Below, one piece after another: positions 26,191-37,840 of a DNA stretch of 64,000 nt. The stretch comes from Capitulum mitella (lineage: Eukaryota > Arthropoda > Thecostraca > Pollicipedomorpha > Pollicipedidae). Numbering within the stretch: position 1 is the first letter of the stretch; every line of letters starts with the position of its first letter. The translations under genes were made by a program, and so were the position numbers. The notes under the pieces were generated by a model. The model was not told the DNA's origin and did no database searches. It saw nothing but the letters and a program-made list of their open reading frames with translations. Where the stretch lies: the NCBI GenBank assembly GCA_030062745.1, contig CP099844.1:22134596-22198595 (forward strand), in the 5' to 3' direction.

Positions 26191-28852
26191 GAACCATACA
26201 AGTTCACATATTTCCAGGCAATTTAAGTAATGGGCGTAATACACATGCATTGGCTTATGAATTGCAATGCCTGGTTTCAAGGAAATCATGGTTTTAACCA
26301 GCCAGGATTACATAATTAGAGCCACTTTGTTGTCATCCATGCATGATGCAAGGTTGGGACCATCACAGGCTCACACATATCCTGTCAGTTGAAGTGATGG
26401 GTGGAATACACACAGGTTGGCTTAATGGAAATTTTAGTGCCTGGTTAAAAAAATCCATGGTTTTATGCATCCACAATTACCTGATTACAGTCACTTTGCT
26501 GTCATCTCACAGTGACTATTTGGCATTCCACTAAAATTCAAAACATGTTTTTATGGGAAGCAAAGAAGTTTATGTAATACAAGCACAGTGCGAACAATTA
26601 TAGTTAATGGTTTATGATACACTAGCAATAAGATCTGCACCATCAAATCCGTCAATAAGGGACCAAAACCAGATAAAAATTTGGGCCCCCAGGGTTCCAA
26701 TGGCCCAAATTTCCTTTTGTTTGGTTTCTTAAATTTGCAATTCAGTGCATTAGGAAGGCATGGGTGTAGTACTTATCATTTGTGGCCATAAAAATCATGT
26801 TTACATTGAAAACAAGTATTACATTTCCAAAAGTTATGCCAGATCAGCTTGGGTCAAACAGCATTGGGATATTCTTAGGGATTAAGTTTTTATCAGATAT
26901 CAGTGCTTCTAAAGCACATATGATTACAAATAAACATTCCAAGACAGTAAACCAAAGAATGGTACTAAGTTACAGGTCTGGAAATTTGGTATGAAATATG
27001 ACCTGGACCCAGGTCATGGGTGAAGGGGTACAATGACATGAACAAAACATGACGCGAGAAGCACCCTGGTGTATATTCAAGCTTCCAAACTCCTGAACCA
27101 GTCCCACAATTCCAATAACAAATGTAAGAAGACCAAAGGTTCAACTAGCCTATGGCCAGGCACCTTAATATTTTAAGTAGAGTTATTTCATTTGTTACTT
27201 TTGATCTCCAGCAGAAATTTCATTCATTAGTTTCTAACAATCTGCCAAGTTTTGTGTCAATGAATACATTTCACAGTGTGATGCCACTCTTTTTTTGGGA
27301 CATGGTCTTATTTGACTTAATGACCTGTTTGTCCCTACATTAAAAATTGGCACAAGGTGTACAAATGTTGCATGAGAAGGTATGTGAAGTTTTGTATCTC
27401 TGCAAGCCTTCATTTTAGGCTAGCCTAAAAAAAAACTGCAGTAGGGATTCTCACAAGGGGGGACCCAGGCATATTCACCATCTGGTAATATCTAACATTC
27501 ACTATACAGTGGGTCTGATTCAGCCCCATGCCATTTCTCTCTGCAGCTCTGGAATGGCATGGAGCAGCTGGTAAACTTTAAGCAGCCCAGTTCTCTTCAC
27601 TTTTGTATATTTTGACATCTATCCCAGTCTTGGTCCCTGTCATGCCATGCACTGGGCCATTTCCAAAGATGTATTTTGCAATTCTGCAGTCTTCCATACA
27701 AGTTACACATTGGATGTTCAACAATATGTCAAAAGTTGTACCCGCCCTGACTAGCCTGATCCTGGAGGTGTCAGGTAGTGACCTGAGGTGAAATCAGTTA
27801 TTGTTACCTACCCTACCCCAACAATGCAATCTTTCAAATGTCAAGTGAGACCAGTGACCTGGTTTTACCTTTTCAGGGACTCTGAACATTCCAAGCATAA
27901 TAAAGACAGAGCAAATGGTAGTCACTGCATGTCTGGCAATGAATGTATCAAAGAGGTGAGCTCACAGTGAGGTAGCAATAGTTTGAAACCAAATGTTATC
28001 TTCCATCAGCAGTTTGCAAATGACCTGCCCAAAGTTCAATGAAAACCTAATCTGGCTACCTAATCTGATCTGGAGTTATTAATATTCTTATGAGCCTCAA
28101 TTTGGTGCTGGTATAATAGGACCAATTTTAAATAATTGAATGGCCTTTATAAGTCAATAATGCTCAAATGCACTGAATTTCTTGAAGGCATGAAAAACTG
28201 ACACTTGAGCCATGCAAACCTAGCATGGCCCAGAGAACACAGTCAATAAAAAAGGCCACCTGAAAATATACCAAATCTCCATTACAGAATAAAAAACTAT
28301 CACAAAGAACTTGCTTTATTGCTTCATCATTAAATTTTCAAATGGTTAGGGGACCACGCAGGCACCCTAATACAGAGTGGTAGTCAAATAGCTCCCTAGA
28401 GTGACAGTCCAACTGTTCCAAAGCATATGGCTTCTTTATGTTCTCCCATCACAAATTCTTTACTACTTAGGTAGAAGGACCAAAGCTATGATAACTTGTA
28501 TGCATCCGGCTGAAACCATGTGCATTGAATAAATGGATTATCTATTATATATAGGATTATCTATTATATATAGGAAACTGGTGGCAATACTACACCTTTT
28601 CGCCTTTTCACGGATCACTTTAGCTATACACACAGTACAGAAGAGCTCATAAACTTTCCTGTGAAAGCAAGAAATGGTGATACTACCAGTAGTGTTTTTG
28701 AATGAAATGGAATTATATTTCACTGTAAACAAACAAGACCGGAATGGGTGGCACCATCTTGTTTACACTGTCTTCACCCCAATGATGCCCTATGCACTGT
28801 GTAAGGTTTGATGACATCACCAGTAAATGATACTACAGGTTGGCAGCATGCT
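26191..28852. other. AT-rich, CpG-poor block, no gene recognised
   Basis: About 2.7 kb with almost no CG dinucleotides and only short frames (60-70 codons). A 19-bp tandem duplication (gattatctattatatatag twice) lies at 28536-28573. Confidence 0.5.
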
Positions 28853-28951
28853 GGACATGTGATATAGGATACCAGAGGTTGTATGCCAATAAAGGGTGCA
28901 ATCAGACTTGGCTGTATTCAAAGAGGTTAGGTCATGCAAGTAATAGATAAG
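28853..28951 (+). repeat. Telomere-array-associated repeat, copy 2
   Basis: Aligns with 1077-1191 through 'aataaagggtg', 'gacttggct', 'tcaaagaggtt' and 'aatagataa', and again runs directly into a telomere-type array in the same orientation. Confidence 0.65.
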
Positions 28952-29083
28952 ATTAGGTTAGGTTAGGTTAGGTTAGGTTAGGTTAGGTTAGGTTGGGTTG
29001 GGTTAGGTTACATTAGGTTATGTTAGATTAGAGTTAGGGTTAGGGTTAGGGTTAGGGTTAGGGTTAGGCTTAGGCTTAGGCTA
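28952..29083 (+). repeat. Composite telomere-type array: TTAGG, then TTAGGG, then TTAGGC
   Basis: About 12 TTAGG/TTGGG pentamers (28952-29010), a degenerate spacer (cattaggttatgttagatta), five TTAGGG hexamers (about 29033-29064) and three TTAGGC hexamers (about 29065-29083). The three unit types occur in blocks rather than mixed, which suggests successive expansion of variants in an interstitial array. Confidence 0.93.
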
Positions 29084-29861
29084 CATTAGGTCTAGTCAGT
29101 CATCTTTTTATTATTTGTTAGGTTATACCAATGATGTCATTAAGCCCTAAATACCTTTACTTTGGGCACTGCCCTATTTGACTTTGTTACTGTAGGATCC
29201 ATACAGAAGTCAAACAGCCAAATGGCACAGCAGTCAGTGATAAATGAAGTGGTGATGTTTTTTGGTAACTTTTCTCTTTATCCACCTTGAAGTGACATTT
29301 TGCGGTATTCAAATCAAAAGTATTTAACTCAGAACCATTTGTTGTAAGGCTTTTAAGCCATTTATGCCATTTTCACTGCCTGGTGAAAGTTTCATGGTTG
29401 GCCAAACTGACCATCTGACTAAGCCAAAAATATAAGGGCAAAACTGCAGTCATACCATACTTACACTGGTAACATACAGGTAGGGGCATTCCAGACATGA
29501 ACTGTACAGTGGCTGTGATGAGAGTATCATTGACACAAAGCTGCCTCTGTTACCTGTCCTGAGTGTTCCATGTCTTTGGACCACTTTAGCTTAACAGTCA
29601 GCATCATGACAACCCTAAAGGCTGAAACAATGGGAAGCATGGATGGAGGTAATTTGTAAAATCAAAAGCAGTTAACCCAAGCCTGGCAGATATCACATTT
29701 ATACTGAATAATTTTCCCACAAAATGATGTGGTCACTTGAGACTGTGTGCATATCTAGTAGTGAAATAGAACGTGCACTTACAATCAAAACATAGTCCTG
29801 GAAAAGGAGTTAAGGCAATGGCACGATCAGGGTTGCCCACGAGCTGTGGGAACAGCAGGGG

Positions 29862-30047
29862 GTGGTGCCGGATAGTGGTATTTTTGGGAACCCAAAACTT
29901 AAAACAGACGTTGAACCCACTCAACTTACGCATGCAGAATGCAACAATGCTGCGCAGTCCTCATTGGATACATTCGGGTATAACGTATGGAACGCGATGT
30001 CGAAGGTCCGAGATGTGCTGTTTGATTCCTTTTCACAGGCCTTCTAA
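29862..30047 (+). other. Unidentified ORF fragment upstream of an A-tract
   Basis: The frame reads PDSGIFGNPKLKTDVEPTQL and ends DVLFDSFSQAF then stop at 30047, in protein-like composition. There is no in-frame ATG at its start. It is followed by about 200 nt of T-rich sequence and a long A-tract at 30251. This resembles the 3' end of a retroposed transcript or of a retroelement. I do not recognise the protein. Confidence 0.25.
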
Positions 30048-30250
30048 TGCATTCCAACGTTACAAATTATGTGCGCAAAAGAGGTAAGCTCCGCGTCACA
30101 ATTGTACTCTGCTTATTTTTCTTATTTGGGCCCCTGTGTTATGTTCATTGTTGTTGTTGTTGGGCACTCCGTTATGTTATTTTTGTCACGCTGCTTTTTT
30201 CAAGTTTCAGTCGTGGTCATTGCAGACTTTTAGACTTAAATATAAATTAT

Positions 30251-30268
30251 AAAAAAAAAAAAAAAAAA
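30251..30268 (+). repeat. A-tract (possible retroposon tail)
   Basis: About 18 consecutive A after 'aaatataaattat', followed after a short gap by a second A-rich run (to about 30299). Confidence 0.6.
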
Positions 30269-30419
30269 TAACTGGTGGGAGAAAAAAAAAGAAAAAAAAG
30301 GTTGGTAATTTGGCAATGTCGTCGGATGATTTAGAGGCTTTGTGAAGTACGTATTCCAGTGGCACTATTTGCGCTGGAAATCATGGGTTTGACATGCGGA
30401 TTGGATTTAACGAAGGTGA

Positions 30420-30600
30420 GAAGGGGTACCGGCGCAGCCAAAAGGGGGAGGGGCGAAGGCCGTCCCCCTATGCCCGCATTTTTGAGAAAACCACTGCACA
30501 TCGTCCTTCCAGCAGGCGGCTTTCGTATAATTTCAGTTCACATTGAGCTCCGCCACTCCCCCCTCCCAAGAAAATCCTGGCTGCGTCCCTGAACAGGATT
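30420..30600 (+). repeat. Dispersed repeat R, copy 2
   Basis: Starts near 'ggcgcagccaaaaggggg' and ends in 'aaatcctggctgcgtccctg', giving imperfect terminal inverted repeats (CAGGGACGCAGCC against the start). Its interior matches 185-350. The termini resemble hAT-type elements. No clean target duplication was found. Confidence 0.65.
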
Positions 30601-30714
30601 CATTCGGGAGTTTTACCTGCCTACCAGGACTATGCACTTCCGCCCGTAACCTAGCCAACCGTCACCCGACAGACGGCAGGCGTCCCCAGCCCACGACATC
30701 CAGAGGATGCTCGC

Positions 30715-31990
30715 GATTGGAGCGGCGTCGATTTTTGTGAATGATTAGGGATGGGGCGAGCCAAACACCCGACAACCTAACCTACCCCCAGATGTGGGTT
30801 TCCTGACGGGTTTGGCTCACTTTACTTTGACCAACGGAAATTTATAGTTTTTTTGTTTCTGTTCATCAAATGAAAGACTGCATTTATCCCCATGTATATA
30901 CGTAAGCACAAGAGCCTTAGGCTCCCGACCACCCAACGACACGCTGGCCAAACGCGCCATCAGCGAAGAGTTCCAATCGACAGACACAACAAAGCTATAT
31001 GCACCGCCTGCCACACGGTTGTTGCATGCAGCCCGGTTGGCTGATAAATCGTTCACCGTGGAGCAGCCTCGGTACCCCGCACGAAGGACGGAAATGTCAC
31101 ATTTTCACGGATATTTATTAAGTGCAACAACTGACGTAACAAAAAACGGCCAGGGACGTAACCAAGGGGGACCGTGGGGCCCATGGCTCCCCTGAGCCAA
31201 GCGGTCTGCACTACGTATATGGCGATTTCGCAGGAATACGTAATAATGATCATATACATGTTGCAAAAGTAAACATTGTACGTTTTCCTGTGCGTTAAGT
31301 ACGAGGTAAATTACATAAAATTGCTGTTTCTGCTTAAGAATTTCGTCATATGCCAGTGGCATATGACAAAATTTGACACTGGCCCTCCCCCTGAGGAAAA
31401 TCCTAACTACGTGCCTGAAAACGGCGACTCACGAGTCCAAAGACGTTACGATACGAACGCAGTGCGACGTTGCCCTTAGTCAAGCGGAAACACTGTATCG
31501 GGAAATTTCCCGTCCCCTAAATGCCGTTACTCTCTTTAGCCCAACGCCCAAGGACCTCCCCAGAGATGCCACGGTGCATTTTGCCCCGATGACCGGGTTA
31601 CAGCCCAGGACGCCGCCTGGTGACACGGCCCTTGCCGCCTCCTGGTGGCCGCGCCGGCCGCGGCTTTTACTGCCCCCTAGCGGTGGTGCCGCCAGGTTGT
31701 GCACCGGCGCTCCCGGCGGGGCTGATCCGTTCACGGCACTGTGACCTGATTACCTTTACAGGTACATATGTAGACAAAAGATAGATAGATAGATGCATCG
31801 CTTTAGACTTTTTTTTTTAATTTCCTGCCTATCTTTTATCTACTGCAGCCGTTCTTTTTGTTACTTTTACCCATTTTCGTTTAAAACCGGCAGAAACTAT
31901 GGGGGGGGGGGTAAAGTCAACAGTGAGAGGCCCAAAATCAACATTGGTTGGGCCAGGGTACTCTCAAAAGAATACAAATCAGCACCCTGC
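30715..31990 (+). repeat. Dispersed repeat S, copy 2, interrupted by other insertions
   Basis: The left part (30715-30905) and right part (about 31770-31990, from 'gatagatgcatcgctttag' to 'actctcaaaagaatacaaat') match consecutive parts of the uninterrupted copy at 34290-34680. About 870 bp of unrelated DNA lies between them, including a complete MITE. Confidence 0.75.
31143..31425. mobile_element. hAT-type MITE, 267 bp, with perfect 8-bp target site duplication
   Basis: The element runs 31151-31417. Its left end reads CAGGGACGTAACCAAGG; the right end, reverse-complemented, reads CAGGCACGTAGTTAGGA. It is flanked on both sides by AAAACGGC (31143-31150 and 31418-31425), a perfect 8-bp duplication. 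The 8-bp duplication and CAGGG-type ends are diagnostic of the hAT superfamily. It has no transposase, so it is non-autonomous, and the intact duplication argues for a fairly recent insertion. Confidence 0.9.
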
Positions 31991-32159
31991 TTGCGATCGC
32001 AACTGTCGAAGCCCAAAGCGGACCACGAAATATGCCGCACACACTCGGCGAGAGTCCGCACAGGCATCTTAAGAGCTCAGTACTGTTGTCAAATCCAGTT
32101 ACAATGCACTGTGTGTGGTAAGCCAAGCCGATGGGGTTGACGCGTGACTTTCGTTGGCG

Positions 32160-32191
32160 TCCGCCCGATCCCCGGTCAAGGATCGGGCGGA
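32160..32191. repeat. Perfect 12-bp inverted repeat
   Basis: TCCGCCCGATCC and GGATCGGGCGGA around an 8-nt loop (CCGGTCAA). GC-rich hairpin with no gene attached. Confidence 0.85.
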
Positions 32192-33818
32192 TGACCGGTA
32201 AGACTGGCGTTGCGCACATCTTTCACGCGCTGCCAGCATGCCTGACCGAGGTCTGACGTGGAGTTATCGCGCGCTGAGAAGCTCTGCAGTGCCTCTGCAG
32301 AGGGCGCTGTTTTTACCTGTGCTATTAGATCAGTTATACCGTTATAGAGGAAGAATGTGGTAATGGTGGTCAACGTTCCCATGCTCTGCTAAAGCTTGCA
32401 AGGCCAGGAAGCGATCTTAACCTTCACAATGCCACGATGTTGGACAGAGCTCATTCGGCCAGCTAGCACCATTTCGAAAATATGGGATATGAAGAAGAGG
32501 TTTATGAGGCACTGAATGTGTTTACAAGTCGAAGAAGCTTATGTGGGTGTGCAACGGGTACATCGAAGCCGATAGGGTGGATGACCTCACCCGGCGTGTA
32601 CAAAGCCTAACATTCGTACGGACGCACGGGACAAATCTTGATTTAATTTCTGTCCTGTTGCCCTCCGGCCGGCCAATTCTGTGCCGGGAAGGGTCGCCCG
32701 CCGGCGGTGTAACACCGTTACCGTTGGGGAGGCCAGCCGCCCGGCGCCCGAAGCTGCAGCTCGCCCGGCCCAGCCACACGACCGCAGTCGCAAGACTGTC
32801 CCGGCACCACACAGCACACTGGCCTGTCTGATACAAAACAAAAACAAAAACAACAGCAGCACAAAGACAAAACAAAAAAAGGAACGCACAAAAATGTGCT
32901 CTAGTTCAAGAATTAGCGACAGGCTGGACAACACAAAAAGGCTGAATAAAAAGTATCCAGGATTATTGTTTCCCCTTACTTTATCCCATGCAAGAACATT
33001 TGCAGTGACATCTAAGCCGGTAGACTTTGAACCGATTAATGCACGTTGTGTCCTGATGTGGAAAAGAATTATCATTTTGGATGGTGTGCAACAACCCCGG
33101 AAAGACATAGGCATATTTTAGTAGGCATTCCATATTTCTCGGACAGGCAGAAGTGCTAATTCCTGGTGGATAGCCTTTGGTATTACTGGTTGCAAAGTTT
33201 GCAAACATTTCACGAAAGTAACACGTCTCCAGATTTTATTGTACGCTTGCTTCCGTCGTGACCCCCAAAACGGTCTAGTATGAAGATGCCATTAATTATT
33301 CCTTCCTTTAGGGATGTAAAACAAGTCAGATTATCATTCAATGTTGTTTCCGTTTAGGACACGATTTGGTGAACACCGTCTGGTAATTAAACCATTGGTT
33401 TCTGCAAAGTCGTCTTTTAAGTTTTTTGTGTTACAGTCATGTTGAACCAAGTCCAGTTGACTAGGTTCGACCTAGGTCTAGTATCTGTGATGTCATTTTT
33501 ACGTTTGAATAATTTATTATTTTGGGGCAATCCCATGCCATAATTGCGCGTTTTACCACGCATGAAATTTTTTGATAATCTTTCTCACCGTCCCTTCGTC
33601 CGGATCTACAAGCCAGTGTTCACTCGTGAGGCACATTCTTATATGTACCAACGTAGGAGCGTTTTTAAATTTAGTAGAAGCAGAGCCATTTGAGGTGATT
33701 TTTCTACGTGTTACCACAGCACTCACAAGCACGTTCCCCGAGCCGGAAGAAGGCGCCTCTCTGCCTGCACCATGGGCTGCTACACACATGTATCTGCATA
33801 CTATCAGAGGGTATACAT

Positions 33819-33980
33819 CAGGGGCGCAGCCAGGGGTTTCTTAAGGGGGAAGGATTGGGACTCAGTGTGACCTGAAATCGTACAAAAACCGCCGCTGAGA
33901 AGACAACATGCAATATTTTCACAAGATAATGCAAACCGGGGGGGGGGGGGCAGGGTGCCCTTTGGCAGCACTGGTGGTAT
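33819..33980. mobile_element. Possible second hAT-like MITE (weak)
   Basis: Begins CAGGGGCGCAGCCAGGGG and contains a G-run near 33938. A possible right end near 33973 reads, reverse-complemented, CAGTGCTGCCAAAGG. Flanks GTATACAT and GTATACGA are similar but not identical, so the ends are uncertain. Confidence 0.35.
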
Positions 33981-34289
33981 ACGATGTTTGTCGGCAAAAG
34001 TTTACACTCAAGTAGCGGTCGAACAGAGAGACGAATGTTGACGAGACGAATGTTGACGAGGAAAATACCATCCGAAAAATTTTACGGGCTACTGGCCCAT
34101 GCCTATTTTCGTTACGTGCCCGTTTCGTTGTGCCCGGAGGCTGGTGTCAAATGTGATAATTTAATCATCGACCGGAATATTTGCCATACCGTTATTACAG
34201 AAAAAAACGAGTCAAAGGTAAAAGCCGGCGAACGGTCGGACCAGCTCGAAACGAATTTCGAGGCCATCAGAACGGAATGGAACATCAAG

Positions 34290-34680
34290 GGTTTTGATTT
34301 GTGTTCTTTTGAGAGTGCCCCGGTCCACCCAATGTTGATTTAGGCCCTTCCAATGCTGGTTTGGGCCCCTCAATATTTTCTGTCGGTTTTAAATGGAAAT
34401 GAGTAATAATAGCGAAAAGAAGGGCCGCAGTAGATAAGAGATAGGCAAAAAGTAAAGAATAAAAGCTAAAGCGATGCATCTATCTTTCTTTCTATTTTCT
34501 ATCTATATACACCTATATACATGGGTATAAACGTAATTTTTTGTTTGATAAATAGTAACAGAAAATTTGTTAATTTTTGTTGGTCAATATAAAGTGGACT
34601 TACCTTTGAAAACCCACATTTGAGGGAGGCTAGGTCGTCGCGCCCTCGGCTCGGCCCCCCAACCATTTACAGGAATCGAC
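34290..34680 (-). repeat. Dispersed repeat S, copy 3 (fullest copy)
   Basis: On the - strand it carries, in order: 'caaatgtgggttttcaaagg', 'tatattgaccaacaaaaat', 'tgtatatag', a GATA-like tract, 'gatgcatcgctttagc', 'ttaaaaccgacagaaaa', 'aaatcaacattgggtgg' and 'cactctcaaaagaacacaaa'. It is non-coding. Confidence 0.75.
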
Positions 34681-37600
34681 ATCCCTGCGGAGCATGGCAC
34701 GGAATCCCACGTAAACACGTGCCAATACAAACGACATGTTTACGTGCAAGTTACGAAAAAAGTGACTTTTTACAAAAGGCGCTAGGTTTAGGGGCAGGGC
34801 TTCCTATCTAAGCATCGCAATGACTTAAACAAAGACCGCAGTGTAGCGCAATGGGCTGCTTATTGTTAACCACGGAACCGAAAGCGTCGGATTCTCGGTT
34901 GGTGCACCATGTTGTCTGCAACACGACAATGCGTGCGTTTTGAACACTGCATACGATTCCAAAATGGTGTCATGCACAAACAGGGTTGAGTTTTGCAAGA
35001 AAGAACACACTAGTATGAGGCTGACAATCATTTCTTAATAACCAACTGATACCCAAAACATGATCGTAGTTTGCAGCAGTTCTGCCGAGTAAAGTTTTCC
35101 TTGACAAAGCAACGCAGGAGGGCGGCTGTCGCCACAGGGCGAACGGTCCTTTCAAGGTCGCTGCAACTGCCGATAGCGGAGCTGCGCCGTATCCAAGGCC
35201 GCCAAATTTTAGTGAAGCGATTAGTGACGGTTAACATTGTAAAAAAACGGACACAAGCCGGCAGTCTTTTTTTTGCCAGAATGTGGAGTCGTAAGGTGTT
35301 GCGAGGCCTTGCGGGTGCATGCATGTGTGCGTCAGCAAAAGTCGTGGTATCAATGAGCATGACGCGGGAGTCGCTTATTGGGGTTGGAGACGGGATGCAA
35401 TTTATTGGGGAGGGAGACAGCACTTGCAATAGGTGGCGTCAACGATATAAACAGAGGGCTCGGTTCTGGAGTCATCTGTTAAAATATCAAATCTTTGGGA
35501 GACCACCCAATGTCTCGTCAGTCCAGGCCAATCAAAAGCAAACAAAACGACTGTTCTGCCAGCGAGAGGGGCGTCCAAACATCACGCTGAGGGTTCAGTG
35601 ATCGCGATCAGTGATCCAGGCGATACGCTCTAGTACGCAGCTATTTCACATAACATTTCCAGTGGGATGTCAATGATATTTTGAAGTCTATTCTTCCAAC
35701 ACAAAGCCACAGATATGTTGATTTCTTCATTAAAATGAGGATGCGTGTGCACGACATTTTACATTACCGTTCCACCTATGCCACACATTATCAAATAGGA
35801 AAACGATTAGGGAAGAACCGCAGAAACTGAGAAAAGACGTTTGCAAGTTACCTTCATTTTGCATGTCTTTTCCTGCAAGCCAGCGGCCTAAACGGCGAGC
35901 ACAGGTGCCTATTTCCATGGCTCCAGCCCTATACGATTATACAGATGCCTGCTGCGAGCAAACGCAGCATGTATGTAGCAGCCCATAGGGCGCAGCGGCT
36001 TTACCAACTTGACGGCGGCCCCACCAGCCTCGGATAACTGTAACATTTCCTCTATGGTACCGCGTGGAGTAAAACTGCAGAGACGGCGGAAGCGAAGGGA
36101 CTGCGGGTTCACTATTTTCCTCCCCCCCCAAAAAAACGGACAATTTGACATGAACCATATGACACTCTAAGGAGAAAGTCGAGTTAAATGTAGTTTTTGT
36201 ACCCCAACTCTGAAAGGTTCTACCGTAAATGGTTATAGGACGTTAGAAACAAAAAGATACGGATCCTGAAAGGAGATGGAGCAACTGCATTACATCATCC
36301 GAATGCGAGTCAGTTGTTACTGTTCCATGTAAGACAGTGGTCCAACAGTACGCTCGGTAGGTTCGGCAGGCTGAACATAATTGGTGTGAATTTGTTGGCT
36401 CGTCTTTAGACCAGAAGATGAGCCAAATCCGGAGGTCTCGCATGCACTGCAGATTTAATTTATTTGACCAAACCTGCACTATGAGTTATGAGGGAGAGGG
36501 TTTCGGCGCCCATCATCCGATCGCCGCCTAAACAGCTGCTAGGTGTGTTGAAAACAGGAAAACAGGCATTGCCATCCCCCTTCTGGATCCTTGCACTGTG
36601 ACGCGAACAACTGGGATAGGTTTTTTGTGGATTGCTGGCGTTGATGGGTCCATACCTATGTTGCGTTGAAGTCTTCGCTGCGTTCTTGTGCGGAGGTGCA
36701 GTCGATTATCCCGGTAAATTGCGTGCGTAACTGGTACCGTCAGAAGTTTGGAAATACATCAGCTGCGGATCTTTGCCACTTTGTAGAAATAACTCAGCTG
36801 ATCAGGTCTGATAATACTCATTGTTTAGGTGTTACCACATTCAAATGACCATAACCTCACCTTCAACTAAAAAAAGGAAAACAACGCCGAAAGGAAATAC
36901 ATTTTCCCACTATATTCTTTTTTCTCCTCGGACAATGCACCTTCACACCAAAACAGATCACGATACGACTATTTCATTCGCAGGTTCAAGAGGCTGAAAC
37001 AAGCAAAAAAGAGGCAGGAGTAAGTCAAACAGGGTGTCGTATGTTATGCATAATCTTAAAATCTACTTCCATCTATGAAAGGAGCAGCCTGCAGTTGACT
37101 TTTCCTGTAGCCTTGGCAAGCTTACACTGACCTCGTAACAGACAATGACCAGTGGAGAGACGCTTTGTGGCGTTTAAGGGAAAAAAAGCCAGTAAAAGAA
37201 CGAGGTGAATGCGATGAAACAGTCATTGTATTACCATGTTTGGGTGAGTTAATACACCTTACCTTTCTCAATACTACTGTAATGAAACTATCTTCCTCGA
37301 CGAATCACGATACAGCCTACGAACAGATATGCCTAAATGTATTTCCACGAAAAAGGAAACAATCATGGAACGCAGGATAAACCAGGTCTAGGACACCAAA
37401 GCAGTCAAGGCCCTGTATTTTTTGTTTTGTTTTGTCTACCGATCCAAATCAGGACGCATTGCTGTAAAACACCGAAAGGTGGCCTTAGGACTGAGTCACA
37501 GTGCTGCACAAGTACCAAGACGGGGTGCAAATAAATCAACTGATGGTGGCAAGGGCGGCGGAAGAGAGGGTGGGGCAGGGGGAGGGGGAAGATGCCCTCC

Positions 37601-37840
37601 CTAGTTGCAATGAGTCCGAGGCAAAACTGTGTTTCTGCCACCCCCCACCCCCATTTTTGAGCTTTGCGGGCCTCGCAATAAACTGAGTAAAAAAACGGGA
37701 GGAAGAGTGACAAACACGTTAAAAACAAACCAAAAAAGGAAAACATAACTATGCAGGCAAGGACGTAGGCAGATGGCATACATGTTCCTTCAAATCTTAC
37801 TTGGTTACGGACCTCAGCTTCCTTCCGGTGGTGTATTCAA
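34681..37840. other. No gene recognised
   Basis: Mixed composition with ORFs up to 176 codons (35071-35601) that lack a real ATG start or domains. A 15-bp duplication coding RMLTR twice lies just outside at 34036-34064. Near 37550-37680 there is a C/G-rich, repeat-like stretch similar in style to family R. Confidence 0.4.

Noticed and set aside
34836-34910. tRNA-like stretch with an A-box-like TAGCGCAATGG and a GTTAAC anticodon-like loop
   Set aside because: The B box does not match and the stems do not pair well; at most a decayed tRNA or SINE head.
35071-35601. 176-codon + strand frame
   Set aside because: Starts without an ATG, no domain, and is overlapped by a comparable - strand frame.
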